Source of the DNA: JACCXG01 sp963785755
GTDB lineage: Bacteria > Acidobacteriota > Vicinamibacteria > Vicinamibacterales > 2-12-FULL-66-21
Direction: 5' to 3'
Assembly (NCBI GenBank): GCA_963785755.1
Contig: CAWAXG010000002.1
Location: 558,001-622,000, forward strand
DNA length: 64,000 bases
The stretch's first letter is position 1, and every line of letters begins with the position of its first letter. Shown here one piece after another: positions 49,200-58,477 of this stretch. Position numbers and translations under genes: made by a program. The notes under the pieces are model-generated. The model worked only from the letters and a program-made list of their open reading frames with translations. It was not told where the DNA came from and did not search any database.

Positions 49200-52100
49200 C
49201 ACCGACATATTGGCGAAGTCTCGCGCAGCTCGAGGAGCGCCCCGAATCCCGCGCCTTTCTCGAGCGGGAGTTCCCGGTGGGAGCCTCGGAGCTTCCCGAG
49301 GGGGTCACCCGGCGCGACATGATGATGCTCCTCGGCGCCTCGCTGTCGCTCGCGGGGCTCGCAGGGTGCCGGCGGCCGGTCGAAGAGATCGTTCCCTACG
49401 TCAGCCCTCCCGAAGATGTCGTCCCCGGGATCCCGCGCTACTACGCGACGACGATGCCGTTCCGCCGGAGCGCGTACGGCCTGATCGTCGAGAGCCACGA
49501 AGGCCGACCGACGAAGGTCGAGGGAAATCCCTCGCACCCCTCGACCCTCGGGGCATCGAGCTCGCGCGTCCAGGCGTCCGTGCTCGGTCTCTACGATCCC
49601 GACCGCTCGCAGTCGGTCATGCAGCAGGGTACGCGGAAGTCCTGGAGCGATTTCGTGACGGCCTGGGGGCAGCTGTCGGAGGCTCATGCCGCCGATGGCG
49701 GTGCCGGCCTTGCCGTCCTCTCCGAGTCCTTTTCCTCCCCCACCCTGGCGCGCCTAGTCTCCGAGCTCCGTGCCCGCTACCCGCGGTTGCAGTGGGCGAC
49801 CTACGACGCCGTCAGCGACGAGACGCGGCTTGCGGGACTGCGGCAGGCCACGGGGCGCGACCTCGATCTCATGCTCCGGCTCGATCGAGCTTCGGTGATT
49901 CTCGCCCTCGACGCCGACCCGCTGCTGACCGACCCGGAGATGATCCGTCACGCGCGAGGCTTCGCGGATGGAAGGCGTGCGGGAGCCTCCGGTGGCGACC
50001 CTTCGACAAGCTCAGGGCAGGCGATGAATCGCCTCTACGCCGTTGAAGGCGTCTACTCGCTGACGGGAGCGATGGCGGATCATCGGCTCCGTCTCGAGAG
50101 CCGTCGAGATCGCTCCCTTCCTTGCGGCGCTCGCAGCACGCCTCGCTCCTGCCGAGGCCGGAGCCCTTTCGACAAGCTCAGGGCAGGCCGCGAGCCCGGC
50201 GGGAGCGGGCGTTCCGGGTGTCGACCCGCGCTGGATCGACGCGCTTGCCAAGGATCTTCTGGCGAATCGCGGCAAGGGATTGATCGTGGCGGGGGAACGC
50301 CAGCCCGCGGCCGTCCACGCCGCCGTCTGCGCGCTGAACACGCATCTCGGCAACACGGGGAAGACGGTCAGCTACTACGAGACGAAGGATGCGGCGCTTC
50401 CAAGCGTCAGCTCGCTCGCCTCGCTCGTCGCCGCGATGAACGCGGGCACGATCAAGACGCTCGTCGTCCTCGGCGGCAATCCTGTCTTCGATGCTCCCGC
50501 CGATCTCGACTTCGCGTCAGCCATGGCGAAGACCTCTCAGTCGATCGCGCTCGGGCACATGGTCGACGAGACATCCGTCAAGGCGACGTGGCACATTCCC
50601 CGCGCGCATTACCTCGAATCGTGGGGAGACGCGCGCGCGGTTGGCGGCACGCTCAGCATCGTCCAGCCGCTGATCCTCCCCTTGTTCGGCGGACGAACAC
50701 CCGTCGAAGTGCTGGGGCTGATGGCGGGAGGCCAGGATCGTCCGGGCTATGACATCGTGCGGGAGACCTGGAAACCGATTCTTGGAGAGGCCGAGCTCGA
50801 CAAGAAGTGGAACCGCGTCCTCCATGATGGACTCCTGTCCGGCAGCGAGCTTCCAGAAGTTGTCCCCGATCTCACCGGGAAGCCGCTGGCGGAGCTCGGC
50901 CGCCTTCGCGCCGAAGCCTTGGCGGAGGCGGGCCTGGAGGTCGTCTTCGTCCCTTCCTCCTCGCTTCACGACGGCCGCTTCGCGAACGACGGGTGGCTGC
51001 AGGAACTTCCCGATCCGCTCACCAAGCTGACCTGGGACAACCCCGCGCTCGTCAGCCCGAAGACCGCCGAGTCGCTCGGCCTCGCAAGCGAGGATTGGGT
51101 CCGTCTCGACTATGCCGGCCGCTCGCTCGAACTGCCCGTCTGGCTGCTTCCCGGAATGACGGACGGCGTCGTCGCCCTGACGCTCGGCTACGGCCGTTCG
51201 CACGCAGGTCGGATCGGCTCAGGGGTCGGGTTCGATGCGTTCACGGTCCGCAGCTCCAAAGCACCTGGCTTCGACACCGGCGGCAAGATCACCAAGCTCG
51301 CGCGCACCTACCCGCTCTCGGAGACCCAGGAGCACGGCAGCATGGAAGGCCGCCCGCTCGTGCGCGAGTCGACCTTGACCGCGCTTCGATCGAAACCGGC
51401 GGCGGGGGCGGAGCCAGCCGAGGGCGCGCATGGGGCCGCGTCTCCTCGCTTCTCCCTCTGGAAAGAGCACGCCTACGATAAGGGGAACCAGTGGGGGATG
51501 ACGATCGACTTGAACGCGTGCATCGGCTGCAACGCGTGCATGGTCGCATGCCAGAGCGAGAACAACGTGCCGGTCGTGGGCAAGACCCAGGTGGCGAAGG
51601 GGCGCGAGATGCACTGGATCCGGGTGGACCGGTACTTCTCCGGCGATCCCTCCGGCAGCCCGGACGTCGTCTTCCAGCCCGTTCCCTGCATGCACTGCGA
51701 GGACGCTCCCTGCGAGCAGGTCTGCCCCGTGGCAGCCACCGTGCACGACGCGCAGGGCCTCAACGTGATGGTCTACAACCGGTGCATCGGGACCCGCTAC
51801 TGCTCGAACAACTGTCCGTACAAGGTGCGCCGCTTCAATTTCTTCAACTTCACCAAGGACACGCCCGACATCCTCAAGCTCGCGATGAACCCGGACGTCA
51901 CGGTCCGTGCACGGGGTGTCATGGAGAAGTGCACCTACTGCACGCAGCGGATCAACCGGGTGAAGATCGATGCCCGGCTCGCCGGGCGCGAGCTTCGTGA
52001 CGGCGACGTCAAAACGGCCTGCCAGCAGGCCTGCCCGGCCTCTGCCATCGAGTTCGGCGATCTTCGGGACGAGTCGAGCCGGGTCGCGAAGGCGAAGGCC

Positions 52101-52415
52101 GATCCGCGCAACTACGCGCTCCTCGAGGAGCTGAACACCAAGCCGCGGACGACCTATCTGGCCAAGGTGCGCAACCCGAATCCCGAGCTGGAAGACGTTC
52201 CGACCCACGCGGAAGGCTGGCGTGCGAGAAGGGACCGGGCCTTTGTAGAGAGAACGTCGAACGAGCGAGAGCGAGTGAGCCACGCGAGCGGAGCGGGGCC
52301 TGGGGCCCCCGCGAGCGAGCGTGCAGGGGGGTCCGGCCGCCTTCGCGCCGAAGGCGCTTCGGCGAGCCTCGCCGAAGCTTTAGCGGAGGCGGGCGGGGCG
52401 AAGCCCCCGGAATAG
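49196..52415 (+). CDS. actB2: ActB-like MopB/ferredoxin subunit (second act locus), one frame break
   Basis: About 1073 residues after removing one base near 50098. A Tat/lipoprotein-like start (RRDMMMLLGASLSLAGLAGC) leads into the MopB-like domain. Two in-frame copies of the CCTTCGACAAGCTCAGGGC repeat (49999-50021, 50164-50188) insert STSSGQA peptides that ActB1 lacks. The Fe-S domain retains CIGCNACMVACQ, CMHCEDAPCEQVCP, CIGTRYCSNNCPYK, CTYC and CQQACP. The final 55 residues are encoded by the GC-rich dispersed element (52256-52410). The MopB-to-Fe-S linker is shorter than in ActB1. The electron partner is probably the CydA-like protein downstream. Confidence 0.88.
49999..50021. repeat. CCTTCGACAAGCTCAGGGCAGG element inside actB2
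   Basis: This single copy is read in frame as PSTSSGQA within the MopB-like domain. The family array is at 5181-5324. Confidence 0.85.
50164..50188. repeat. second CTTTCGACAAGCTCAGGGC element inside actB2
   Basis: Same family and orientation as the copy at 49999-50021, read as LSTSSGQA in the corrected frame. Confidence 0.85.
52256..52410. repeat. GC-rich dispersed element at the 3' end of actB2
   Basis: It contains GCCACGCGAGCGGAGCGGGG, GGGGCCCCCGCGAGCG and CCGCCTTCGCGCCGAAGGCG blocks and ends in GGGGCGAAGCCCC. The actB2 frame runs through it. Related elements are at 54890-55069, 55650-55780 and 60862-60960. Confidence 0.8.
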
Positions 52416-52416
52416 C

Positions 52417-53040
52417 ATGAACGGCCGGACACGGCGCATGCTGGGCGGGCTCGCGCTCACATCCCTGGTGGCCCTTACGGGCTGCGTGCGCGGCTGCACG
52501 TCGAGCCGCCCTCCAATCCATCTCAATCCGAGCATGGACGACCAACCGAAGGTGCGACCCCAGACAGCCAGCAGGTTCTTCTACGACGGCGCCTCCATGC
52601 GCCAGCCCGTTCCAGGAACGGTCGCGATCGGCGGGCTGAAGGAGGACGGGGCCCTCTTCACCGGCAAGGGCCCGGAAGGGACGTTCGTTGCGACGATCCC
52701 GTTGACTACGGACGAGGCACTTGTCGAACGCGGCCGTCAGCGGTATGTGATCTATTGCCAGCCTTGCCACGACGCTCGCGGCGACGGCAAAGGGATCCTG
52801 TTCCAACGAGCCAATGTTCCTACCGCCTCGCTCCACCAGGAGAAGATCTTGAAGTACCCGGACGGGCAGATCTTCGACGTCATCACGAACGGGGTGGGAC
52901 TGATGGCCGGGTACCGCTGGCCGATCCCTCCAGCGGACAGGTGGGCGATCGTCGCCTACGTGCGAGAGCTCGAGCGCAAGCGGCTGGCAAGCGCTACGGG
53001 CGCACCCGCTGGCGGTAACCAAACGGAAGCGCCGCGATGA
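52417..53040 (+). CDS. actE2: ActE-like monohaem cytochrome c lipoprotein (second act locus)
   Basis: 207 residues. The lipoprotein signal ends in LVALTGC. It carries one haem site, YCQPCHDARGDGKG, with an axial Met candidate in GLMAGYRW. The segment QPKVRPQTASRFFYDGAS aligns in kind with ActE1. It starts 2 bp after actB2. ActC and ActD, which separate actB from actE in the first operon, are missing here. It overlaps the CydA-like gene (ATGA, 53037-53040). Confidence 0.87.
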   Translation: MNGRTRRMLGGLALTSLVALTGCVRGCTSSRPPIHLNPSMDDQPKVRPQTASRFFYDGASMRQPVPGTVAIGGLKEDGALFTGKGPEGTFVATIPLTTDEALVERGRQRYVIYCQPCHDARGDGKGILFQRANVPTASLHQEKILKYPDGQIFDVITNGVGLMAGYRWPIPPADRWAIVAYVRELERKRLASATGAPAGGNQTEAPR

Positions 53041-54879
53041 ACCGCAACCGCAAACTGCTGATCGTTCTCGGTCCTGTCGCCGCACTCGTGATGTTCGGGG
53101 CGACGGTCAAGATGGCCTCGTCGCTGATGAGCCGCGAGTACAAGGAGCCTTACGGAGCCTCTGCCGCGCAAGTGGACGAGACACCCCGCGCCGCGGGACA
53201 GGCTGACGAGGCGGCCGCCGCTGCCAAAAAGCTCCAGGACAAGCCCTACGAGGAAGTCGAGTACCGGAGGTTTCCCGTCGTTGGAAGCCGCGTGGCAATC
53301 TGGGCGGTCGCGCAGCTGCACCTGCTGTTCGCGGCGTTCGTCCTGGCCATCCCGATTTTCGCGTTGATCGTCGAGGCGATCGGTTACAAGACCGGAGATC
53401 TGCGATACGACAAGCTCGCGCACGAGTTCACGAAGCTCCTCTCCGTCTCCTTCTCCCTGACGGCGACGTTCGGAGCATTCCTGACGTTCATGCTCATCAT
53501 TCTGTACCCGAAGTTCACGAACTACCTGATGAGCGTGTTCTCTCCCACCTTCCTCCCGTACGTCCTGCTCTTTTTCGCGGAGGCCTTCTTCCTCTACACC
53601 TACTATTACGGCTGGGGGAAGTTTCATCCCCTGGTGCATCTTGGTCTGGGGCTCGGTCTCAACGTCGTCGGCACGGGCATCATGCTGATCGCCAACGCCT
53701 GGCTCACGTTCATGATGTCGCCGGCCGGGATCTCGAGCAAAGGGGCGCTCATCTCCGTCTCGGACGCGATCAACAACTTCACCTGGATGCCGATCAACGT
53801 TCATCGAGTCATCGCGAACGTCGCCTTCGGCGGATCGGTTGCCGCCGCCTATGCGGCGTTCAAGTTCCTCCAGGCAGAGACCGACGAGGAGCGTGCGCAC
53901 TACGACTGGATGGGATACATCGGCAACTTCGTCGCGATCAGCGCCTTCCTTCCGCTCCCCTTTGCCGGCTACTGGCTCGCGAAGGAGATCTACGCCTACT
54001 CGCAGACGCTCGGGCTCACGATGATGGGCGGGGCGTTTTCGTGGCTCTTCATCATTCAGGCGGTCCTGATCGGGAACCTCTTCCTCGCCGCCAACTACTA
54101 CCTCTGGCTCGGCATGGGCCGGGTCGAGGGGGCGCAGTCGTTCCAGCGGTTCATCAAGTACCTGCTCGTCGCGATCGTCCTCTGCTTCATGGTCTGGGCA
54201 ACGCCCCGGTCGATCATCGCGACGGTCTCCGAGGTCCGGGCGATGGGAGGATCGGCGCACCCGGTTCTGGGCTTCCTCGGTGTCATGTCCGCGAAGAACA
54301 CCGCGGTGAACATCCTGATCCTCACGACCTTCATGAGCTTCCTCCTCTACCGGCGGACGGGGAAGGTCGCGTCGGTGCCGTGGGCGAAGACGGGCCATGC
54401 GGCGCAGCTCGCAATCTTCGCGGCGGTCGCGATATTCGTCATCTTCCTCGGTGTCTACGGGTACTTCGTCGAGGCGACGGTCCGGATCGGGCTCTCGGTG
54501 CCTCAGGTCCTCTCGGTCCTGTTCGCGATGGTGGCGATCACCGCGATTGACATCTTCCTCTTCCGCGGGGCGACGAAGACGGGCGAAGTACGCTGGGGAA
54601 AAATTCCGGCGATCTCCCAGTACGTGCTGATCTTCATCGCGGTCACCTTCACCTGGCTCATGGGACTCATGGGCTACGTTCGCTCCGGGCTCCGCCAGCA
54701 CTGGCATATCTATGGCGTCATTCGGGATCAGTCGCCCGACGCGTTCACGCCCACCCTTGGCTTCGCGACGCAGGTCGTCTCGTGTGACGGTGCTGGCGTT
54801 CTTCTTCCTGATCGGCTTCGTGTTCTGGATCACGAGCTTGCACGACCGGCCCGATTACGACAGGGGAGAAAGCCTGTGA
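53037..54879 (+). CDS. cytochrome bd oxidase subunit I (CydA)-like membrane protein, one frame break
   Basis: About 614 residues after removing an extra base near 54782. The corrected C-terminus is VTVLAFFFLIGFVFWITSL then DRPDYDRGESL, ending at 54879. There are about 14 hydrophobic helices. CydA-like features are an N-terminal haem-ligand His (VAQLHLLFAAFVLAIPIFAL), an acidic residue in FFAEAFFLYTYYYGW, and MPINVHRVIANVAFGG (second haem His). The GRQPW-type quinol loop of true CydA is not seen, and no CydB follows. It takes the position that ActC/ActF hold in a normal ACIII operon. Similar bd-like proteins have been reported from nitrite oxidisers of the genus Nitrospira (from memory, not checked). 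Confidence 0.72.
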
Positions 54880-54889
54880 ATCAATTCTG

Positions 54890-55069
54890 TTGCGAGCGAG
54901 CGCAGCGAGCGAGCCACGCGAGCGGAGCGGGGCCTTGGGGCCCCCGCGAGCGCCCGCCTTCGCGGTCGCGAAAAGTTGCGGCGCGACCGCTACGGCGAGG
55001 TCTCGCCGTAGCCTTGGCGAAGGCGGAAGCGTGTAAGGGGGTTCGGGGGACGAAGTCCCCCGACGCATC
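54890..55069. repeat. GC-rich dispersed element with terminal hairpin
   Basis: It follows the CydA-like stop. Blocks include CCACGCGAGCGGAGCGGGGC, GGGGCCCCCGCGAGCG, a CGCCTTCGCGGTCGCG stem and a final hairpin GGGGGACGAAGTCCCCC. It fills the whole gap to the next cytochrome gene. Confidence 0.85.
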
Positions 55070-55084
55070 ATGAGGGTCCCGCTC

Positions 55085-55786
55085 ATGCTCCGGATCGGCG
55101 CTCTTGTGATCGCGACGACCGGGTTCTATACCTACGTCGGCCAGATGGTGCCTCAGAAGGAAGTGCAGGCTCCTCAGGAGACCGCGCTGGGAGGCGACAT
55201 GACCACGGCCGACATGGTCAAGGTCGGCCGCGAAATCATGGAGGGCAAAGGAATCTGTCTGACCTGCCATACGATCGGCAAGAGCGGCGCGCTCCGGTTC
55301 CCCGACCTCGGGGGCATCGGTGCTCAGGCGAAAAACCGAGTCCCGGGGCTGAGCGACGTCGAGTACCTGGCCCAATCGATGTACGAACCCACCGCCTTCG
55401 TCGTGCCCGGATTCCCGCCGGCGATGCCACCCGTCAATCAGCCGCCGATCGGCCTCACCGATCAGGAGATCCTCTGCGTGATCGCGGCCCTCCAGACTCT
55501 TGGCGGTACACCGACGGTCACGCTCAAGACGGTTCATCGCTATAACGGCGGCGCGGCCGCGCCGGGCGGGGCGCAGCCAGCAGCTCCCGCGAAGGGCGCG
55601 CACCTGAGACCTGACGCGATTCTCCAGCCGGTAGTCGCGCATGAGAGACCGGGGGGCTTCGCCCCGCCGGACCCCCCATCGCCGTCGCTCGCGGGGACCC
55701 CTTCGCCCCGCTCCGCTCCAGCGGCGGCGCGGCTCGATGGACCGCGTCGCGCCGAAGCCTTCGGCGAAGGCGGAGCATCACGATGA
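55085..55786 (+). CDS. membrane-anchored monohaem cytochrome c
   Basis: About 233 residues from the ATG at 55085, preferred to the ATG at 55070 because GAGGG lies eight bases upstream. An N-terminal anchor (MLRIGALVIATTGFYTYVG) precedes a single haem site, ICLTCHTIGKSGALRF. MPPVNQPPIGLTDQEI supplies the axial Met region. The last 45 residues are translated repeat (55650-55780). It probably carries electrons for the CydA-like complex. It overlaps the next gene by ATGA. Confidence 0.8.
   Translation: MLRIGALVIATTGFYTYVGQMVPQKEVQAPQETALGGDMTTADMVKVGREIMEGKGICLTCHTIGKSGALRFPDLGGIGAQAKNRVPGLSDVEYLAQSMYEPTAFVVPGFPPAMPPVNQPPIGLTDQEILCVIAALQTLGGTPTVTLKTVHRYNGGAAAPGGAQPAAPAKGAHLRPDAILQPVVAHERPGGFAPPDPPSPSLAGTPSPRSAPAAARLDGPRRAEAFGEGGASR
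55650..55780. repeat. inverted copy of the GC-rich dispersed element inside a cytochrome gene
   Basis: GGGGGGCTTCGCCCC hairpin, CCCCGCTCCGCTCCAGCGG and GCCGAAGCCTTCGGCGAAGG blocks are read in frame as the C-terminal tail of the monohaem cytochrome. Orientation is opposite to the copy at 54890-55069. Confidence 0.75.
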
Positions 55787-56595
55787 ACATCCTGGTCGTC
55801 CTCGCCGTGGCCGTCGTGTTCGGGCTCCTTCGCTTCCGCCGGGCCAGTCTGCTGCTATGGGCGGGCGCCTGGTGGGTGGGACTCTACGTCATCTTCCGAT
55901 TCGGATTCACGCCTCCGATTCCCGCCTCCGTCGTCTCGCTCTACATGGGAATCGTCTCGATTGCGATCCTGGCGTACGTGTCCTCCAGCGAGGACCGCCG
56001 CGAAGAAGTCTCCCGCCCGCTCGTCCGGTTCATGACGGAGAAGCGGTACACCGCGCTCCTCGCCGCAACCGTCGTCGGCATCCCGGCGCTCGCGGCCGCA
56101 AACGTCTACGTCAAGATGAACGTCCCGATCGAGCCGCCCCTTTTCTCGCGAACGATCCATCCTGCATCGCCTTCCGAGATCACGGTGCACGACAAACCGA
56201 TCAATCTCGACGCCGGAGAGAACCCCTTCCTGCAGCTCGAAACCTCGAATCCCGAGGAATTTCGCAAACGAGTCGAGAACGGGCGCCGGGTCTACTATCG
56301 GAACTGCGTCTTCTGCCACGGCGACAACATGGCCGGCAATGGCATGTTCGTCCACGGGCTGGATCCGATCCCGACGAACTTCAGCGACCAGGGGGCGCTC
56401 GCGATGTTGCGCGACACGTTTCTCTTCTGGCGGATTGCCAAGGGGGGCCCGGGGCTTCCGGAGGAAGGGGCTCCCTGGGAGACGGCCATGCCGGCCTGGG
56501 AAAAGATCCTGAAGGAGGAGGAGATCTGGGAAGTGATCCTCTTTCTCTACGATTTCACCGGCCAGAAGCCTCGCGCCAAGGAGGAGGTCCACTAA
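55783..56595 (+). CDS. membrane cytochrome c with three N-terminal helices
   Basis: 270 residues. Three hydrophobic segments (ILVVLAVAVVFGLLRF, VVSLYMGIVSIAILAYVS, ALLAATVVGIPALAAANVYV) precede a periplasmic domain with one haem site, NCVFCHGDNMAGNGMF, and axial Met candidate TAMPAWEKIL. The layout differs from ActE and from oxidase-linked cytochromes. The 3' end supplies the ribosome-binding site (AAGGAGG) of the next gene. Confidence 0.82.
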   Translation: MNILVVLAVAVVFGLLRFRRASLLLWAGAWWVGLYVIFRFGFTPPIPASVVSLYMGIVSIAILAYVSSSEDRREEVSRPLVRFMTEKRYTALLAATVVGIPALAAANVYVKMNVPIEPPLFSRTIHPASPSEITVHDKPINLDAGENPFLQLETSNPEEFRKRVENGRRVYYRNCVFCHGDNMAGNGMFVHGLDPIPTNFSDQGALAMLRDTFLFWRIAKGGPGLPEEGAPWETAMPAWEKILKEEEIWEVILFLYDFTGQKPRAKEEVH

Positions 56596-58346
56596 ATGAC
56601 CTCCGGTCTGATCCGTCCGCCTTCGTTCGCACGCCGTTTGCTCCGCGAACTTCGGCGAGACCTCGCCGGAGCCTTGGCGCAGGCGGGTCCGCACGCGCTG
56701 AGGTGTCTCGCTGTCCTCGTCGCCTTGTTGTGGGCCGCGCCGACGGGATCGGTGCGCGCGCAGGCTCCCGACGTCGGGACCGAGGCGCAGCGTGAGTCGG
56801 GCAAGAGGCTCTACGACAAGTACTGTTCGCAATGCCACGGCGAGAAGGGGGACGGCGAAGGCTATGCGACTCCCCACCTGTACCCCAGGCCGCGGGCCTT
56901 CACGACAGGTAAATACAAAATCCGGACGACGCCGAGCGGGGCTCTGCCGACGCATCAGGACCTCGTCAACATCATCAGGCGCGGCATGCCCTACACGTCG
57001 ATGCCCGCCTGGCCGGCACTGTCCGACCAGGAAGTGTCGGATCTCGCCTATTTCCTTACAACCTTCTCCGCCGACTTCTCGAGCGCCGAGAATGTCCCGA
57101 AGCCCGTACCGCTCCCGAGCGCGCCGGGCGTTTCGAATGAATCCATTGCGCTCGGCAAAAAGCTCTACGAGGAGAGCGGCTGCATCAAGTGCCACGGCAC
57201 GCTCGGTCGGGGAGACGGGCCTTCGGCTTCAACCCTGAAGGACGACTTCGGCCATCCCATACGGGCGGCGGACCTCGCGCAGCGCTGGACCTTCCGGGAG
57301 GATCGTCCCGCGAGGACATCTTCAGGACGATGACCACGGGGGTCAACGGCACACCCATGCCGTCGTTCCTCGACGCGCTCCCGCCCGAGCAACGATGGGC
57401 GATCACTGACTTCATCGACTCTCTCTCGAGCAGCGACGGACCCGGCTATACCAACCTGGTCGTCGCCAAGTACGTGCAGGATCCGATCGATCTGAAGAAG
57501 GGAGCCGCGAGCTTCGAGACCGCCCGCGTCGCCCGCTTCCCGATCATCGGACAGATCATGGAGCCCGGACGGCAGTTCCATCCTCCCGCGACATCCGTAA
57601 CCGTTCAGGCAATCTACGACGCCGAGTCGATCGCCGTCCTCGTTCGATGGCACGACATGAGCGCGCAGAAGACGGGAAAAAACGGACCGTCGCTGCCCGT
57701 GCCGCTCGAGGAGGAGGAAGGCGCGCCGGCTCCGGCCGGGCAGGCGGAAGGCGCCCAACCGACCGCGGCCGACCCCTTCGCCGAGGAGCCAGCGCCGGCG
57801 GCCGACCAGCCATCGGAGTTCTCCGACGCCGTCTCAATCCAGATTCCTTCGCAGCTGCCGACGGGCGCCCGCAAGCCGTACTTCATCTTCGGCGACGGGC
57901 AGAACTCGGTGGACCTCTGGTTCTTCGATCTGGCGAACCCCGATCCGCTTCAATTCACGGGCAAGGGAAGCGGGGACATCGCTGCCAACTCCACGGGCGA
58001 TGTCACCGGGGTAGCGAGTTACGACCAGGGAGAATGGTCGGTCATCTTCAAGCGACCGCTTCGCCCGGCATCGGGCGCCGCGTTCTCGCAGGGAGAGTTC
58101 ATGCCGGTCGCCTTCTCGGTGTGGGACGGGTTTTCGCGCGAGCGTGGCAACAGGCGAGGTCTCACCACCTGGTACTCCCTTTACGTCGAGCCACAAGTAG
58201 TCCCATCGGCCGTCGGTCCGATGGTGAAGACAGCGCTGTTCATTCTCGCCATCGAGCTGGTCGTGATCGGCTGGGTTCGGTCGCGTTACCGCTCTCGCGC
58301 CCACGGCGAGCGCGGCGGTCAGCCGACGCAGCCGGCAAGGGCATGA
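56596..58346 (+). CDS. dihaem cytochrome c fused to ethylbenzene-dehydrogenase-type haem-binding domain, one frame break
   Basis: About 584 residues when a missing G near 57297 is restored. The ATG at 56596 has a strong AAGGAGG site. The first 35 residues derive from the CGCCTTCG repeat and precede the signal peptide (CLAVLVALLWAAPTGSVRAQ). Two cytochrome c modules follow (YCSQCHGEKGDGEG near residue 75; GCIKCHGTLGRGDG). A domain of about 250 residues (SVTVQAIYDAESIAVLVRWHD, QNSVDLWFFD, WSVIFKRPL) then resembles the haem b-binding gamma subunit of ethylbenzene dehydrogenase/DMSO-reductase-family enzymes. A C-terminal helix anchors it. No molybdenum catalytic subunit is adjacent. Confidence 0.78.
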
Positions 58347-58375
58347 GGGTTCGTGACCGTGTTAGTTGCCAAGGC

Positions 58376-58470
58376 GCGCTGAAGGCGCGCCCCGGCGGAG
58401 CGGAGCGGGGCATTTGGGGCCCCGCGAGCGACGCCGTGCGGGGGTCCGGGGGGCGCTAGCCCCCGGTAGG
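58376..58470. repeat. GC-rich dispersed element with GCTAGC hairpin
   Basis: One unit of CGGCGGAGCGGAGCGGGG, GGGGCCCCGCGAGCGACGCC and GGGGGGCGCTAGCCCCC. It is nearly identical to the last unit at 18416-18518. It ends at the ribosome-binding site (AGGAGG) of the Usp gene. Confidence 0.88.
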
Positions 58471-58477
58471 AGGATCG

